DNA of 64,000 bases from Rugalucina vietnamica (Eukaryota > Mollusca > Bivalvia > Lucinida > Lucinidae): NCBI GenBank assembly GCA_964017185.1, contig OZ024877.1:3946006-4010005 (forward strand), written 5' to 3'. The notes under the pieces were generated by a model, which had not been told where the DNA came from, ran no database searches, and saw only the letters and a list, made by a program, of their open reading frames with translations. Position numbers and translations under genes: made by a program. Positions 23,821 through 36,549 of the stretch are shown here, in pieces (the first letter of the stretch is position 1; each line of letters begins with the position of its first letter).

Positions 23821-26745
23821 CCAGAGGACCAACGGTCCTGAAAACGCTCACCTGAGATCTGCTATATTAACCAAATATTTATTTAAAAACTTTGCCCTTT
23901 ATGGGGCCCCACAAACCAATCAAAATAAAGGATTAGGACAAAAGTCAACCAAACTGTAGAGGACTAAACATTTCTGCAAAAATAGAATTCAAATATCTGC
24001 GATTGGACCAGAAAAAAATAACTTTTCCCGTTTTAAGTCAATCGAAACTTTAAGTTGCCATAGCAACAAAATTTCTTATCCGACTGAAATAAACCAGAGG
24101 ACCAATGGTCCTGTAAACGCTCACCTGAAACCTGAGATATATACCAATAAACTTGTTTGACTAGATTGGTAATATACATGTATATAACCCCAGGGCCGGG
24201 TCAGAGCAACCCCTGGAGTCAATTTCTTTTTCAAATCATAAAACTTCAGTCCATTTGCCAATTTACTGCAAGTTTTGCCCTTCAAATGACATTTTAACAA
24301 TTTTCCCCATTCAAAAATGCATGGGCGACCTAAGTTGACCATGCCGTAAAATAGATCATGGTCATCTAAGGGTCACTATTTATATAAACTTTGTAGAGCT
24401 CCAGTGCCTGATGCTTCATGCCAAGTTTCAAAATCATAGGCCTTCTGGTTCTGGAGAAGAAGATTTTTAAATGTTTTTGCTATTTATAGCCATGGCAGCC
24501 ATCTTGGCCATGTGACCTTGACCATTTATATACACTTTCATTCCCACTTCCTAACAATGCTCCTCATAAATGTTGGCTTTGATTGGCCAAGCAAATTCAG
24601 AGAAGAAGATCTTTGAATATCACTGTTATATACATGTATATTGCCCCGGGGTGGGGGCAGACAGACCCCTGGGGTCCAAAGTTTTTCAGAATCATCTATC
24701 TTAAGTCCATTTGCCCATTTCCTGCAAGTTTTTCCCTACAAATGACATTTTAACACTTTTCCCCATTCAAATGCATGCGCGACCTATGTTGACCTTGCCG
24801 TAAAATAGGTCAAGGTCATCCCAAGGTCATGATTTATATAAACTTTGTAGAGCTTCAGTCACTGATGCTTCACACCAAGTTTCAAAATCGTTGGCCTTCT
24901 GGTTCTGGAGAAGAAGATTTTTAAATGTTTTTGTATTTATAACCATAGCAGCCATCTTGGTCATGTGACCTTGACCATTTATATAAACTTTCTTTCCCCC
25001 TTCCCAAGGATGTTCCATATGAAGTTTGGCTTTGATTGGCCAAGCGGTTTCAGGGGAGAAGATGTTTCATTATTATGGAAATATACATGTATATAGCCCC
25101 GGGGCAGGGGCAGACAACCCCCCAGGGGCTAAAATTTTCCATTAACATTAATATTCTGTCCATTTGCCTATTCCCAGTAAGTTTTACCCTTTAAATAGCA
25201 TTTTACCATTTTTTCCCATTCAAATGCATTGGCGACCTAAGTTGACCTTGCCGTAAAATAGGTCAAGGTCATCCCAGGGTCATGATTTATATAAACTATA
25301 ATGGGCCCGCGTCCTCAATGCTACATACCAAGTTTCATGGAAATCGGCCCACTGGTTCTGGAGAAGAAGATTTTTAAAGGTTTTTGCTATTTATAGCCAT
25401 GGTGGCCATCTTGGTCATGTGACCTGGACCATTTATATAAACTTTCGTTCCTCCTTCCTAAGGATGCTCCACATGAAGTTTGGCTTTGATTGGCCAAGCG
25501 GTTTCAGAGGAGAAGATCTTTGAAATTGTGGACGACGGACGGACGGACGACGACGGACGGACGCCGGAGCATGGGTATACTATAAGCTCACCTGTGAGCC
25601 TTCGGCTCAGGTGAGCTAAAAACACAAATTATGTAGAGACTACTGTCGGGAACATGTATACAAAGTACAGGCTTCATGCCGTAGACAATTTCTGAGAAGG
25701 TTTTAAAATGTTTTTCGAAATTTTACCCTTTATGTGGCCCCAGCAACCAATCGAAATAAAGGATTAGGAAAAAAGTCACATGAAACATAGAGATATGCTC
25801 AATAAATATTTCTGCAAAGACAAAATTCAAATACCTACAATTGGTCCAGAAAAATAGCTAATTTCCACATTTCCCATTATAAGTCTATGGAAACCATAGC
25901 AACTAGAGTTCTTATCCGACTGGAATAAAAACACAAATTATGTAGAGGCTACTGTCAGGAACATGTATACAAAGTAAAGGATTCATCCACTTGACAGTTT
26001 CTGAGGAGAAGATTTTCTTTGTTCAAAATTTTGCCCTTTATGTGGCCCCAGCAACCAATCAAAATAAAGGATTAGGACAAAACTCACAAGAAACGTCAAA
26101 CACTACTCAATAAACATTTCTGCAAAAACAAAATTCAAATGTCTGCAATTTTAACGGGAAAATAGCCGATTTCCACTTTTCCCATTATAAGTCTATGGAA
26201 ACTTTAAGTTGCCATAGCAATCAGAGTTCTTATCCGCCTGGAATAAAAAAAACACAAATTATGTAGAGGCCACTGTCAGGAACATATATACAAAGTACAG
26301 GCTTAATCTCCTTGACAATTTCTGAGAAGAAGATTTTTGAATGTTTTTCGAAAGTTTGCCCTATATGGGGCCCCTGCAACCAATCAAAATAGAGGATTAG
26401 GACAAAACTCGCATGAAACGTAGAGGACTACTCAATAAACATTTCTGCAAAAACAAAATTCAAATATCTCCAACAAGACAGCAAAACTGGCAATCTTCAC
26501 TTTTTTCCATTATAAGTCTATGGGAAGCATAAGTTACCATAGTAACCAGAGTCCTTATCCGATCAAAACAAAAAACATAATTATTCTTTAACCCTACCTG
26601 TAGATGGTGTATGTGTAATATGAGAACAATCGGCCCAGCGGTTTCAGAGAAGAAGATCTTTGAAATTGTGGACGACGACGGACGGACGCCGGAGCATGGG
26701 TATACTATAAGCTCACGTATGAGCCTTCAGCTCAGGTGAGCTAAT
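23821..26745 (+). mobile_element. Long GTGAGCTAA-family repeat, copy 3 (two element ends inside)
   Basis: Starts CCAGAGGACCAACGGTCCTG at 23823 and has a second such start at 24093; family ends (CGGACGCCGGAGCATGGGTA, then CTCAGGTGAGCTAA) occur at about 25550-25620 and 26670-26745. So it is a composite of at least two copies. Between 24150 and 25560 lie units of about 440 bp with GCCCCGGGGTGGGGGCAG, TAGGTCAAGGTCATCC and GATTGGCCAAGCGG; between 25618 and 26575 lie a different set of tandem units. Confidence 0.7.
25618..26575 (+). repeat. Tandem array of three ~315-bp units
   Basis: Each unit starts AAAAACACAAATTATGTAGA, continues with a TGTGGCCCCAGCAACCAATC block, ATAAAGGATTAGGA, AACATTTCTGCAAA and ends CCATAGCAAC..GAGTTCTTATCCG. 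Unit starts are near 25618, 25927 and 26247. A partial related unit lies at 23865-24090. The units are internal to the long repeat. Confidence 0.8.
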
Positions 26746-27917
26746 AAGGGTTATCGGACAGGAATATGGGCCCCCGCCAGTTAGGTTCGTGAGAAATATT
26801 GGGCTGCTTGTGCAACCAGGCGAAGCTTATAAAGTACTGACCATCTGAGTACTAGTTAACCGCTCAGAAGGTCTGCGCCTGTCCAGAAAAAAGTGGTTCA
26901 AAAGTCATCTATACGTATAAGCCTTAGTTTGTTACTTGGGTGGTTATATTTCAACCTCATTTTGGGTGTCAGTGCATTCTAATATTAGGAGGTACTATAA
27001 AATGGAGGCAACGTCCCTATATGACCGCTGCTGATGACAAATCTAACAAAATCAAAATATTGTAGAATGGAGAAACCATTAAAATGAAAGCATTTTGTTT
27101 CTTTAATATTCCGCTAAATTACAGTGAGCCCCTCGCGACATTCGCACTATTCTTGAATCAATAAACACAATGCAGCGACGGCGTTCAATACTTAGTCCAG
27201 AACCATCTGTTGAGAAGTATTCGTGGTGATCTGCTCGTCTCTAGACAGACAATAGCAGCCAGAGAGATAAAGTGTTCATATGCTGATAATATCAACAATA
27301 ATGGGGCTCATGATAATAAATTGGGAAACAATTAGTGTTTGATCTTAAATAAAAACAGGAGCTCACGTCATTTATTGATACTGACCGATTTACTGTTTAT
27401 GGTCAATGTGTTGGGTAGCACAGAAATATGTATGCATGTAATCACAGGGACGCAAGCGTGAAATACACAAGATGGACAGTTTTGAAACATGCCAAATTGT
27501 TGTACAACCTCATAGTAGCCAGCAATACGAGTGTCCAAGTGCCAGCAATACGAACGTATAAGTGCCAGCAAAATCACTGTCCAGTATCGCAATTATTGGT
27601 GTCCCGTCGCAATAACTTTGCTCCTAGACCAGCGGCTATACATCTATTGACAGCAGAAGCTATTTGTCTCCCCAAAAGTCCCCCTCTTGACATATTTAAC
27701 TACATGTAATTATTTGTACATTATGGTTTTGGCACCATACGCAGTTATTTAGGTGTGAAGTGGACTTGCCCGCGGCTGTGGTCATCACTCAGAACCATTA
27801 AAACAAGAGAATATTGGCTGGAGAAATGATCTGAAGGAGCTTTTGGTGACCACTATATAGTATCGACTGGATATGCTGAACAGCATGATGGCAAATCTAT
27901 AAAACAATACATATTTG
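26746..27917. other. No gene recognised
   Basis: Only short frames without motifs or supported splice sites. Confidence 0.5.
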
Positions 27918-28005
27918 TTTCATGTTTTACGTCCCAGTCAACAGCTACGGTCATGTCGGGACATTGTCTCCATCTTATGGGACTTCTACCCAAAATAAGA
28001 ATGTC
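27918..28005. repeat. TTTTACGTCCC dispersed repeat, copy 1
   Basis: GTTTTACGTCCCAGTCAACA, then GCTACGGTCATGTCGGGACA and GGGACTTCTACCCA; a diverged copy in the same orientation lies at 61886-61970. Origin not established. Confidence 0.55.
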
Positions 28006-28007
28006 AT

Positions 28008-30960
28008 TTATTTATTTATTTATTTAACAATATTTAAAGAGGGTAAGCACATTTAACCTTACGGCTAATCTACCATGTGGCCCTCTAAAACGACAATTAA
28101 AGTACAACAACATATTTACAATATATACATAGTATTAAACGTTAAAGGAGCTGCTGCTAGACCAAAAAATATTCTTTATCACAGTTTTTATTGCTAGAGT
28201 TTAGGAAAGAATGCATCCTATTTTGTTGGTACATCATACTTTAGAGCCCACGGGAGTGGCTAACATGTGGCGGAAACCAATGTCCAGACAGCATGCGCCA
28301 CCCCGTGAGCTCATTGGTAGTATTTCTCAAAGAAGAGCTCCAAAACGAAACTGAATACAGGGTCATTATTTTTAAAAGGCGTATAAAACTTTTAGATAAA
28401 GGATAAAAGATGCAAGCGATTTAAGAAATAAACGCTTATCAATAATGCATGTAAGATATGATGATTTGTTTAAAAGTGATTATAAATGAAATTGCACAAT
28501 ATTGTCATCTAGTACATTTCTAAGTCTATTTTTAAAACCACCAAGAGATTGTGAGTTTCTAAGATCAACGGGGAGTAAATTCCATAATCTCGGAGCTGAA
28601 ACAGAGAAGGAACGGTCGTATACTGTAGTTGTTGATCTCGGAACCGCAAGAGTGCCATTGGTCGATGATCTCAAGTGACGATCACGAGTTTCAGCAACTG
28701 GTTTTAACAAATCAGTAATATACTGAGGCGTTTGGCCGTTAAGGGCTTTGTACGTAAACACAGCTTTATTATATGCTAGTCGTTTATTTATTGGTTGCCA
28801 ACCAAGTTCTGCAAACATGCTAGAGGATGGGGTACTATAATCTGTTTGCAAAATGATTCGAGCGGCGCGCTTTTGTAATTTTAATATCCTTTCCAGATTA
28901 GCCCCAGTTGTTCCTGACCATGTGATGGACCCATAGTCTATTAGCGGTAGTATGTAGCCCTGATAAAATTTCTTTAAAACATCTACTGAGACATAATAGG
29001 CTAGTTGGCGCAAGAGTGATATCTTCGAAGAAAGAGAGGAACATAAATTGTCAATATGCGCTGACCACAAGAGTGTATTATCTATTAGCAAACCAAGAAG
29101 TTTTTGTTTAGAAACATTTGCAATACTATGACCATCAATCTTCAGGTTTAGCTGTGGCTTATCTTGAAGTTTTGGTTTTGTGCCTGCAATCATACAAGTT
29201 GTTTTTACATAATGAATGTGCATCTTATTTCCTTTGCCCCAATGTTTAGCTATGTTTCCGTCTGTTTGTAGGCATTTCTCTATAGTATCAGTATTGTCAC
29301 TATGCGTGTGAAAAGTTGCATCGTCTGCATAGAAGTCACAGAAACAATATTTAGTAAAGAGGGGGAGGTCATTTATAAATAATAGAAATAATGTGGGTCC
29401 AAGTATAGAACCTTGTGGGACACCAGATTGTATTTGTATAAATTCAGAATGAGCTTGACCGTTAAAAAGGTACAAGTAGGCAAAGATCAGGAAAAGGCGC
29501 AATCAGAAAAAGATTCCCACTCCAAAAACCGAGGTGGGAAAAATCCAAACTAACAATCAGGTACTTATACCATGAAACATATCGTAAGCCGAATGAGCAG
29601 CTATTTTCCCAATAAGTGGCCACTCAGTTACCTTAACTAAAAATATGAAAACATACATAAGGCGCCAACAGCACAAAAAATTGTTTATACACCAAGACAT
29701 AAAACAAAAAGAACCACCACAGAAGTATCGACTTGGAACGATCAGTAACACAAAGTTACTGGCGGGCGTAAACGGTTTTACATGGCCATAACCTCACCCT
29801 CAGCTTCTGCGGTGGTTCATAACATTTAGTTAGTTCTTCGGTCCTCGTGGTGAATCTCTAACTAGTTAAAGAATCATCAAGAACAAACAAATAAATCATG
29901 ATAAACATCCTGATGAATCAAAAACCAGGACTCACAGACTGAGTAAGCTGCCCGACGAAGGAGATCCCTGGGCGCTGAATAACCTACTAACTCCGGAGCA
30001 AAATAAAAACACCAGTTGGACCCCGGTGGGCCAAGCAACAGACAAGAAGCTCCGGCCCCAACCAACTAAAATGAATAGCTTTATGTCAGGGCCATCATAG
30101 AGTCTGACGCCCGACCCACCGGCGTGCAATTAAAGAAGGCAGCATAGCTATCAACCATGATTGGGTTAAAAACTAAGCATGCAGACTGTCGCATAACATT
30201 CAAGTTATAACCTATACGTTAACTGCTTGCCTACGTTGACTTAAGTATGACTGAAACCAATTTAGAGATGAATCATTTATTTTGTATAGTGCGAACTTTT
30301 CCATTAATATTTCGTGATCTACTACATCGAATGCTTTTCTAAAGTCAATGAACAGTGATCCAATTAAGTCTCCTTTGTCAATGCATGTCATCCATTGGTC
30401 TATGAGTTTGACAAGGGCTGTCTGGCAACTATGTTTTTTGCGAAAGCCTGACTGGCTTTCGTGAATAAGCTTATATTTATTTAAATAATTCATTAAATGT
30501 TTGTTCACATGTTTTTCAAATATTTTTGAAATTGTAGGAAGTATTGAAATCGGGTGGTAATTAGAGGGATCTGATTTTGAACCACTTTTGAAGACAGGAA
30601 ATACTTTTGTACACTTAAGCTGACTTGGGAATGTTCCCGAACTTATACTTTTGTTAATCAATGTTGCTATAAAATTTGAAATACTATTTGAAGCCAACTT
30701 AATGATTTTAGGACCGAGACCATCTACACCAGTTGCCTTAGATGGATCTAAGATACGTATGTATGACAAGACCTGGTCTGTAGTTATGAATGGGATATTA
30801 AACTGAGTACCATCTGGAACTTTAGCATTTACAAACTCTCGAAGTTTAGTAACATCTAAGTCGTTTGAATTGGAATCAGTTGCATCTAAGATTTGTGATA
30901 TTGAAACAGTCTTGAGAATATATCCACCCAAGTAAACAAGTATATGTGTATAAATATGTG
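28008..30960 (-). pseudogene. CR1/L2-like LINE reverse transcriptase, split by an insertion
   Basis: Minus strand. The 5' part (about 30925-30217) encodes the RT start: LDPSKATGVDGLGPKIIKLA, KCTKVFPVFKSGSK, PISILPTISKIFEKHV, QSGFRKKHSCQTAL and FIDFRKAFDVVDHEIL. After a 751-bp insertion the frame resumes at 29465 with GQAHSEFIQIQSGVPQGSIL, GPTLFLLFINDL, the catalytic CDFYADDATFHTHS, and the thumb/C-terminal region to FHL at 28480. Joining across the insertion restores AVN-GQAHS. Downstream is a 3' region ending at 28008 in short TAAA repeats, as in several LINE clades. The endonuclease is missing (5' truncated). Apart from the insertion the visible RT frame is largely intact, so this copy is younger than the LINE at 10.7-13.4 kb. 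Confidence 0.9.
29466..30216 (-). mobile_element. Penelope-like tail inserted in the LINE, 6-bp target duplication
   Basis: A 751-bp copy running on the minus strand from TATAGGTTATAACTTGAATG (30216) to ACTTGTACCTTT (29466). It is flanked by CGTTAA at 29460-29465 and 30217-30222; removing the insert and one CGTTAA restores the LINE reading frame. It covers the end of the Penelope-like coding region (LNVMRQSACL onward) and the entire tail with its terminal hairpin. This gives the exact 3' boundary of the family. Confidence 0.9.
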
Positions 30961-31720
30961 TCGATGGTTGGCTTTGAACCAATTTTCTTTGTATGTATTT
31001 TTCAGTGGAGGAGAGATGCCCAATTGAGTATCACTGACCTAGATATTTTTGACAGGTAAATGTTACTATTAATAGCAATTTGATACTCAATTGGGCATCT
31101 TTTTGTCATTTTTATAGTACTCTCAGAAAATCGAAAAAATGTATCACAGTTTTTAACCGATTTCCACCAATTTTGGAGAGCTTAAAGATGAATGAATTTC
31201 CAAACTTTTGACCGTTCAGATTTTTTTTTAATTGTCTAGAAAAAAAGTTATTAAGGTTTAAAATCAGGATTTTTTTTCTGATTTTCTGTGATTCCTATTT
31301 GGGAGGTAGAAAAAAAAGTGATGCCCATTTAGGAAACGGTGATTCCTATTCAGGAACATATAATAAGATCTATGATTCCTGAATGGGATACAAATAGTCT
31401 GTTATGCTTCCTTGTGAAGAACTTTGTCTACCAGAGCCTCACTGACTTAACTGTCATGTTATTTTCTGAATGCCTTTCTGTATCTCATATCGATCATAGA
31501 GATGTTCCACATTCAACCTTTTTTTATTTTAATGGCCAGAGTGTATTCTAAGTTCAGTTTCACAATCATTTATACAAGTGCGTTCAGTTATTGATATGCC
31601 CCTGCCATATTCAGAAATAAATTGACAACTCTTCTTGCTTTTGAACAATCTTCACTGTCAAGAAATAGACATCTGGATGAATTTGTTTATATGATGTGTT
31701 AAGTGTGTCTATAAATATTT

Positions 31721-32789
31721 TAAATATTTTATAACTGACCGTACCAAGGCGGTACTGCTGTTCTGGTTCGCACTTATCAAAGTTATTCCAATTACGAGTT
31801 TCATGTTGCATGGCTTTGTGACCACCCGAATATATTTACATTTTTCTAAAACCTCCTTAGATGAACCATTAGATGTTCATCTGTGTTCATACTTCCATGA
31901 ACGACATTGTGTCACGCGACGTGACGTATTCCAAACTTGACGTCAAAAAACATGGATCTCGCCAATCTGATTGGACGTTGTAAACATCGACGCCGTTCCG
32001 CTGTTTGAACACACACTGTGTGTAGATTCTATGTTTGCTGGTAAATGTGACCGCCTTGGTGATTTTTCAACAAGCGATAGAGAGAAATGAATGTAAATAT
32101 AAGCAATGAGTTTAATTTTTCTGTTGTTCATGGAGCTATGAACCGCAGTGGGTCGCTAGCAAAGCTTACATGAACCCCTTCGGGGTTCATTCACTTTGCA
32201 CGCGACCCACTGCGGTTCATAGCTCCATAAACACCAGAAAAATTAAATTCATTTCTTAAATAATGGCTGTTCACTTAGCCCTCTGCATTTACTTGTTCTG
32301 TCCAAGCTAGCACTGTGACCACCTAATACCTTCAATAGCTGCTCGCTCTGCTTTCCGTTATTCATGTTAAACGTTGGTATCTATGTTTAGTATTTTCTTA
32401 ATATGATTTCTTATTTCTTGTTTATCACTGAACCACTACAGAAGCTGAGGGTGAGGTTAGGTACCTGTAAAACCGGTTAAAGCCCGCCAGTAACTTTGTG
32501 TTACTGATCGTTCCAAGTCGATACTTCTGTGGTGGTTCTTTTTGTTTGATGTCTTGGTGTTTAAAAATTTTTTGTGCTGTTGGTGCCTTATGTATGTTTT
32601 CATATTTTTAGTTAAGTTAAGGTAACTGAGTGGCCACCTATTGGGAAAATAGCTGCTCATTCGGCTTGCGATATGTTTCATGGTATAAGTACCTGATTGT
32701 TAGTTTGGTTTTTTCCCACCTCGGTTTTTGGAGTGGGAATCTTTTTCTGATTGCGCCTTTTCCTGATCTTTGCCTACTTGTACCTTTTT
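31721..32789 (+). mobile_element. Insertion in the left arm of the giant palindrome, with Penelope-like tails
   Basis: Absent from the matching point of the right arm (GTGTCTATAAATATTTACTC). It contains a strongly diverged tail fragment at 31733-31775 (CCAAGGCGGTACTGCTG), a perfect-looking hairpin (32106-32252) and a well-preserved tail at 32430-32789 ending TTGCCTACTTGTACCTTTT. The insertion therefore appears to be a Penelope-like copy that either carried or received other DNA. Confidence 0.65.
32106..32252. repeat. Long hairpin with nested palindrome
   Basis: Arms of about 50 bp: ATGAGTTTAATTTTTCTGTT with GCTATGAACCGCAGTGGGTC and the inverse at 32200-32252. The loop contains another palindrome, ATGAACCCCTTCGGGGTTCA, T. 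It lies within the insertion described above. Confidence 0.8.
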
Positions 32790-35522
32790 ACTCTGTATAT
32801 AGAACTTCCAGAGTTATGATGCTGTATGCCTAAATTGATTACATAACATATGGAGCCAATTGTTTTAACAAAAAATTCGCCGATATTTGAGTTTCAAAGA
32901 ATCCACAAGGAATCATGGTTAATGGTTTGTAATTTTGTTTGTAAATTATGAAAGAATAACCATGTTTGTCAGTACTACAGCTGAAAATTTGGTGTCTTTA
33001 TCAGCACTATTTACAAAGTTACACTCTGATTTTTATTCATTGTACATTTTACAATTTCATGGTAAAGCGGTCGTTACAATATAAAACTAAGCATGTCAGT
33101 GTTATTTTGCAAGAAAACTAATATTTTACCAGAGCGGTTTTACGAACAAAGCTTGCTTGTGGGTTCCTTCATGAGGTAAGCATGCCTTAAGAGTTTATCA
33201 ATATTGACAGGAGTGGGTGGGGTATGTTAAACAGACATCTACTGTTTTTTTTTTAATCTGTCAATCAAATGATGATGTGCATTTATTGCTAATAGATGTC
33301 ACAGATACAAGGAATGACTAAATATACGTGTAGTTATTCTTTTAAAATTTTAAATAGCTTGATTTAGAATTGGAAATGTAACTGGTTTTCGTGGGACCCA
33401 TTTCCTGGAAAATGGAATGCATGTGAATAAAAATTACACAAAGCCTACATGTCTAGGATACATAATCTGAAAAATTAAAGATTATTTTGGGGTCATGGAA
33501 ATGTATTTCTCTGGAAAAAGCTAGTGTAAACATGTTTCTCGAAGTGAGTATTTTTGGGCGGCTCGTGTGCACTTATTGTTTGCTGAAAGATGACATGCCT
33601 TTTGTTTCAGGTTTTTATGTGACTGAAGTCAATGATTACATCGAAAAATCTGGCTTTTTTTTTCAAAAAGCTAAGAAAAATGGGTCCGACGAATGACTCA
33701 CTTGCTCTGAGCTGACCTGAACTCATTTCACAATCATGTATACACAAATCCATGTATTTGCAACATATTCAACAGCCCCATGATAAAGCATGCTAAAGAA
33801 TATAATATTGTTGACAAAAATAAACAATGCTTTTTTATACAAGTAAATCTTCAAACATAAATATACAGTGACCACACATAAGTCTTACAGTACTATGGAG
33901 TCACCTATATCTTTGTGGTCTGCCAAAATGTGGGTTGGCATTTCATCATAAAATTCGTGGTTTGTTTTATTGGCACAGAATACCATAGGGGACTGGGACT
34001 TTCACAGAGAAACATTTATGCCTATGTCTCACTGCTCATATTCATGATATTTAAATCCTCTTTTATAGGCTTTAAGTCAAGAGAATCACCAGGACATTCA
34101 CAGACAGACATTCTTCTAATACATGTATCAATAATGTATTTTGCGGATTAAGGATGAATACAAAGAATATTGCCTTGTACAGCTGTATTAATACTACTAG
34201 TTTTTGACATCCTTTACTGGCATGTTAATTTCAATGACTTAAACCCTATAGAAGAGGTTTTGAATATCACGAAGAGGAGATATGAGTCATTGCTTAACAA
34301 TAAATTTAGCCCACTTAGCCCCTCGGTGAAACAATCATGAAACTGTATGGTGAAATGCCAACCCACATTTTGACAGAATACAAAGTCATGGGTGACTTTA
34401 GAGTACTTTAAGACATGCTTACCTCATGAAGGAACCCATAAGCAAGCTTTGGTCATAAAACCATCCTAGTAGAATATTAGTTTTCTTGCAAAAACACTGA
34501 CATGCTTAGTTTTATATTGTAACAACCGCTTCACCATGAAATTCTAAAATGTACAATGAATGAAAATCAGCGGTGTTACATTGTAAATAGAGCTCATAAA
34601 GACACCAAATTTTCGGCCGTAGTACAAAAATGGCTATTCTTTCGTAATTTACAAACAAAATTACAAACGATTAACCATGGGTTCTTGTGGTATCTTTGAA
34701 ACTCGAATATCAGCGAATTTTTTGTTAAAAATTTGGCTCCATATGTTATGTGATCAAAGAAGGCATACAGCATCACAAACTCTGGAAGTTGTATTATACA
34801 GAGTAAATATTTATAGACACACTTAACACATTGTATAAACAAATTCATCCAGATGTCTATTTCTTGCCAGTGAAGATTGTTCAAAAGCAAGAAGAGTTGT
34901 CAATTTATTTCTGAATATGGCAGGGGCATATCAATAACTGAACGCACTTGTATAAATGATTGTGAAACTGAACTTAAAATACACTCTGGCCATTAAAATG
35001 AAAAAAGGTTAAATGTGGAACATCTCTATGATCGATATGAGATACAGAAAGATATTCAGAAAATAACATGACAGTTAAGTCAGTGAGGCTCTGGTAAACA
35101 AAGTTCTTCAACAGGAAGCATAACAAACTATTTGTATCCCATTCAGGAATCATAGATCTTATTATATGTTCCTAAATAGGAATCACCGTTTCCTAAATGG
35201 GCATCACTTTTTTTTTCTAGCTCCCAAATAGGAATCACAGAAAATCAGAAAAAAATCCTGATTTTAAACCTTAATAACTTTTTTTCTAGACAATTAAAAA
35301 AAAATCTGAACGGTCAAAAGTTTGGAAATTCATTCATCTTTAAGCTCTCCAAAATTGGTGGAAATCGGTTAAAAACTGTGATACATTTTTTCGATTTTCT
35401 GAGAGTACTATAAAAATGACAAAAAGATGCCCAATTGAGTATCAAATTGCTATTAATAGTAACATTTACCTGTCAAAGCTATCTAGGTCAGTGATACTCA
35501 ATTGGGCATCTCTCCTCCACTG

Positions 35523-36549
35523 TTTTTGAATGTTTACATTTTTCTCATATTCCACATGCGTGTGGACTGAGATTTGTATCGAATAAAGTTGTGTTCTTGT
35601 TCTTGTTCCTTGGCATGTTCAGACCTTCTGAGTGGTTACCAAGTTATTGGATGGAGACAGAAACTCCCGATCTGTGACATGGTAAGGTTTGTTAAATGTC
35701 ACTGGGGAGAGTTCATTACCTGAAAGACCCGCCCTCTTTGAATACTAGGAAGCTAGCTTGCCATAGAGCAAGGATGCCACCACATAACACAACTTGCGTA
35801 GCATATACATGTTGATTCCTCCTCTATATGATGGGTGTTCTAGATTAATGGATGTTTCGAAATGCAAGATCAAGTAATTGCAAGCCTTAAATGGCGAATG
35901 TTTTCCATAATGTGTTGTAAATAAAGTGACAATCAAGAGAACCGCATTAGAACTGCAAGAACTTTCTCCCAATCAATCGAACAAGTACCGCATCCATTAC
36001 AGGCCGTTGATCGGCGTCCAGTGGACACCATTACCCCCGGTAAATCGCCGCCACCTCCGTGACCACGACACGTCAATCATCCCGTACACAGCCACTTTGT
36101 TGGCAGCGGCGCGTGAGGCCGCCTTCCCGGTGTGATCGTAACGACCATTAAATGGCCGTCAATCGATCCAGGTCCGCGACAATCGGTAGCTTGACAGCAA
36201 TGGTTCAACATAATTAATTTTGGTCAATTTGGTTAAAACGGGATGACTAATTGAAACTGCTAGTTAGTGGGGTGAAATATTACTAAAATAAGGAGACATA
36301 AGAAAAAGTAAAATAAATTTAGATATTGATAGTTGATATTTAAATGGTTGCTAGTTAGCTGGGTGAAATATTACTAAAATAGGAAGAAATATGGAAAAGT
36401 GAAATAAATTGAGATAGAATTAGTAAGTTACATGTACTGGAAGAAAGCCTTCAAATGCTGGCACTGTGTAAATGAGTGTTTCCTTGAATATTGTAAACGA
36501 CACTACCCTATCAGTTATTCATCCAATATCCCAACTAAAACGTTGTGAG
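35523..36549. other. No gene recognised
   Basis: Contains GAATAAAGTTGTGTTCTTGT followed by TCTTGTTCC near 35580, which looks like the 3' end of a retroposed repeat, and a GC-richer patch at 35990-36140 with an unrecognised short frame. Near 36250-36400 the block GAAATATTACTAAAATA is repeated about 90 bp apart. Confidence 0.45.

Larger units (their letters stand above)
31003..35522. mobile_element. Giant palindromic element with ~1.2-kb inverted arms
   Basis: Left end CAGTGGAGGAGAGATGCCCA, right end TGGGCATCTCTCCTCCACTG. The right arm (about 34330-35522) is continuous. The left arm is the same sequence inverted in three blocks, 31003-31720, 32790-33196 and 33880-33945, separated by insertions. 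Each end is itself a hairpin: AGATGCCCAATTGAGTATCA at 31013 and its inverse at 31085-31105, mirrored at the right end. Flanks show TTTTT on both sides, a possible short target duplication. A CAGTG/CACTG terminus resembles hAT elements, but no 8-bp duplication or transposase is seen. The small frames inside the arms are mirror shadows. Confidence 0.75.

Noticed and set aside
25618..26575. CRISPR-like array
   Set aside because: The units are about 315 bp, contiguous and diverged, without spacers; they are internal tandem repeats of a dispersed element.
33487..34151. Transposase inside the giant palindrome
   Set aside because: The frames are short, lack catalytic motifs, and part of the region is an insertion into the left arm.
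35926..36135. 69-residue frame in a GC-richer patch as an exon
   Set aside because: No domain, no convincing splice sites, no match to any family I recognise.
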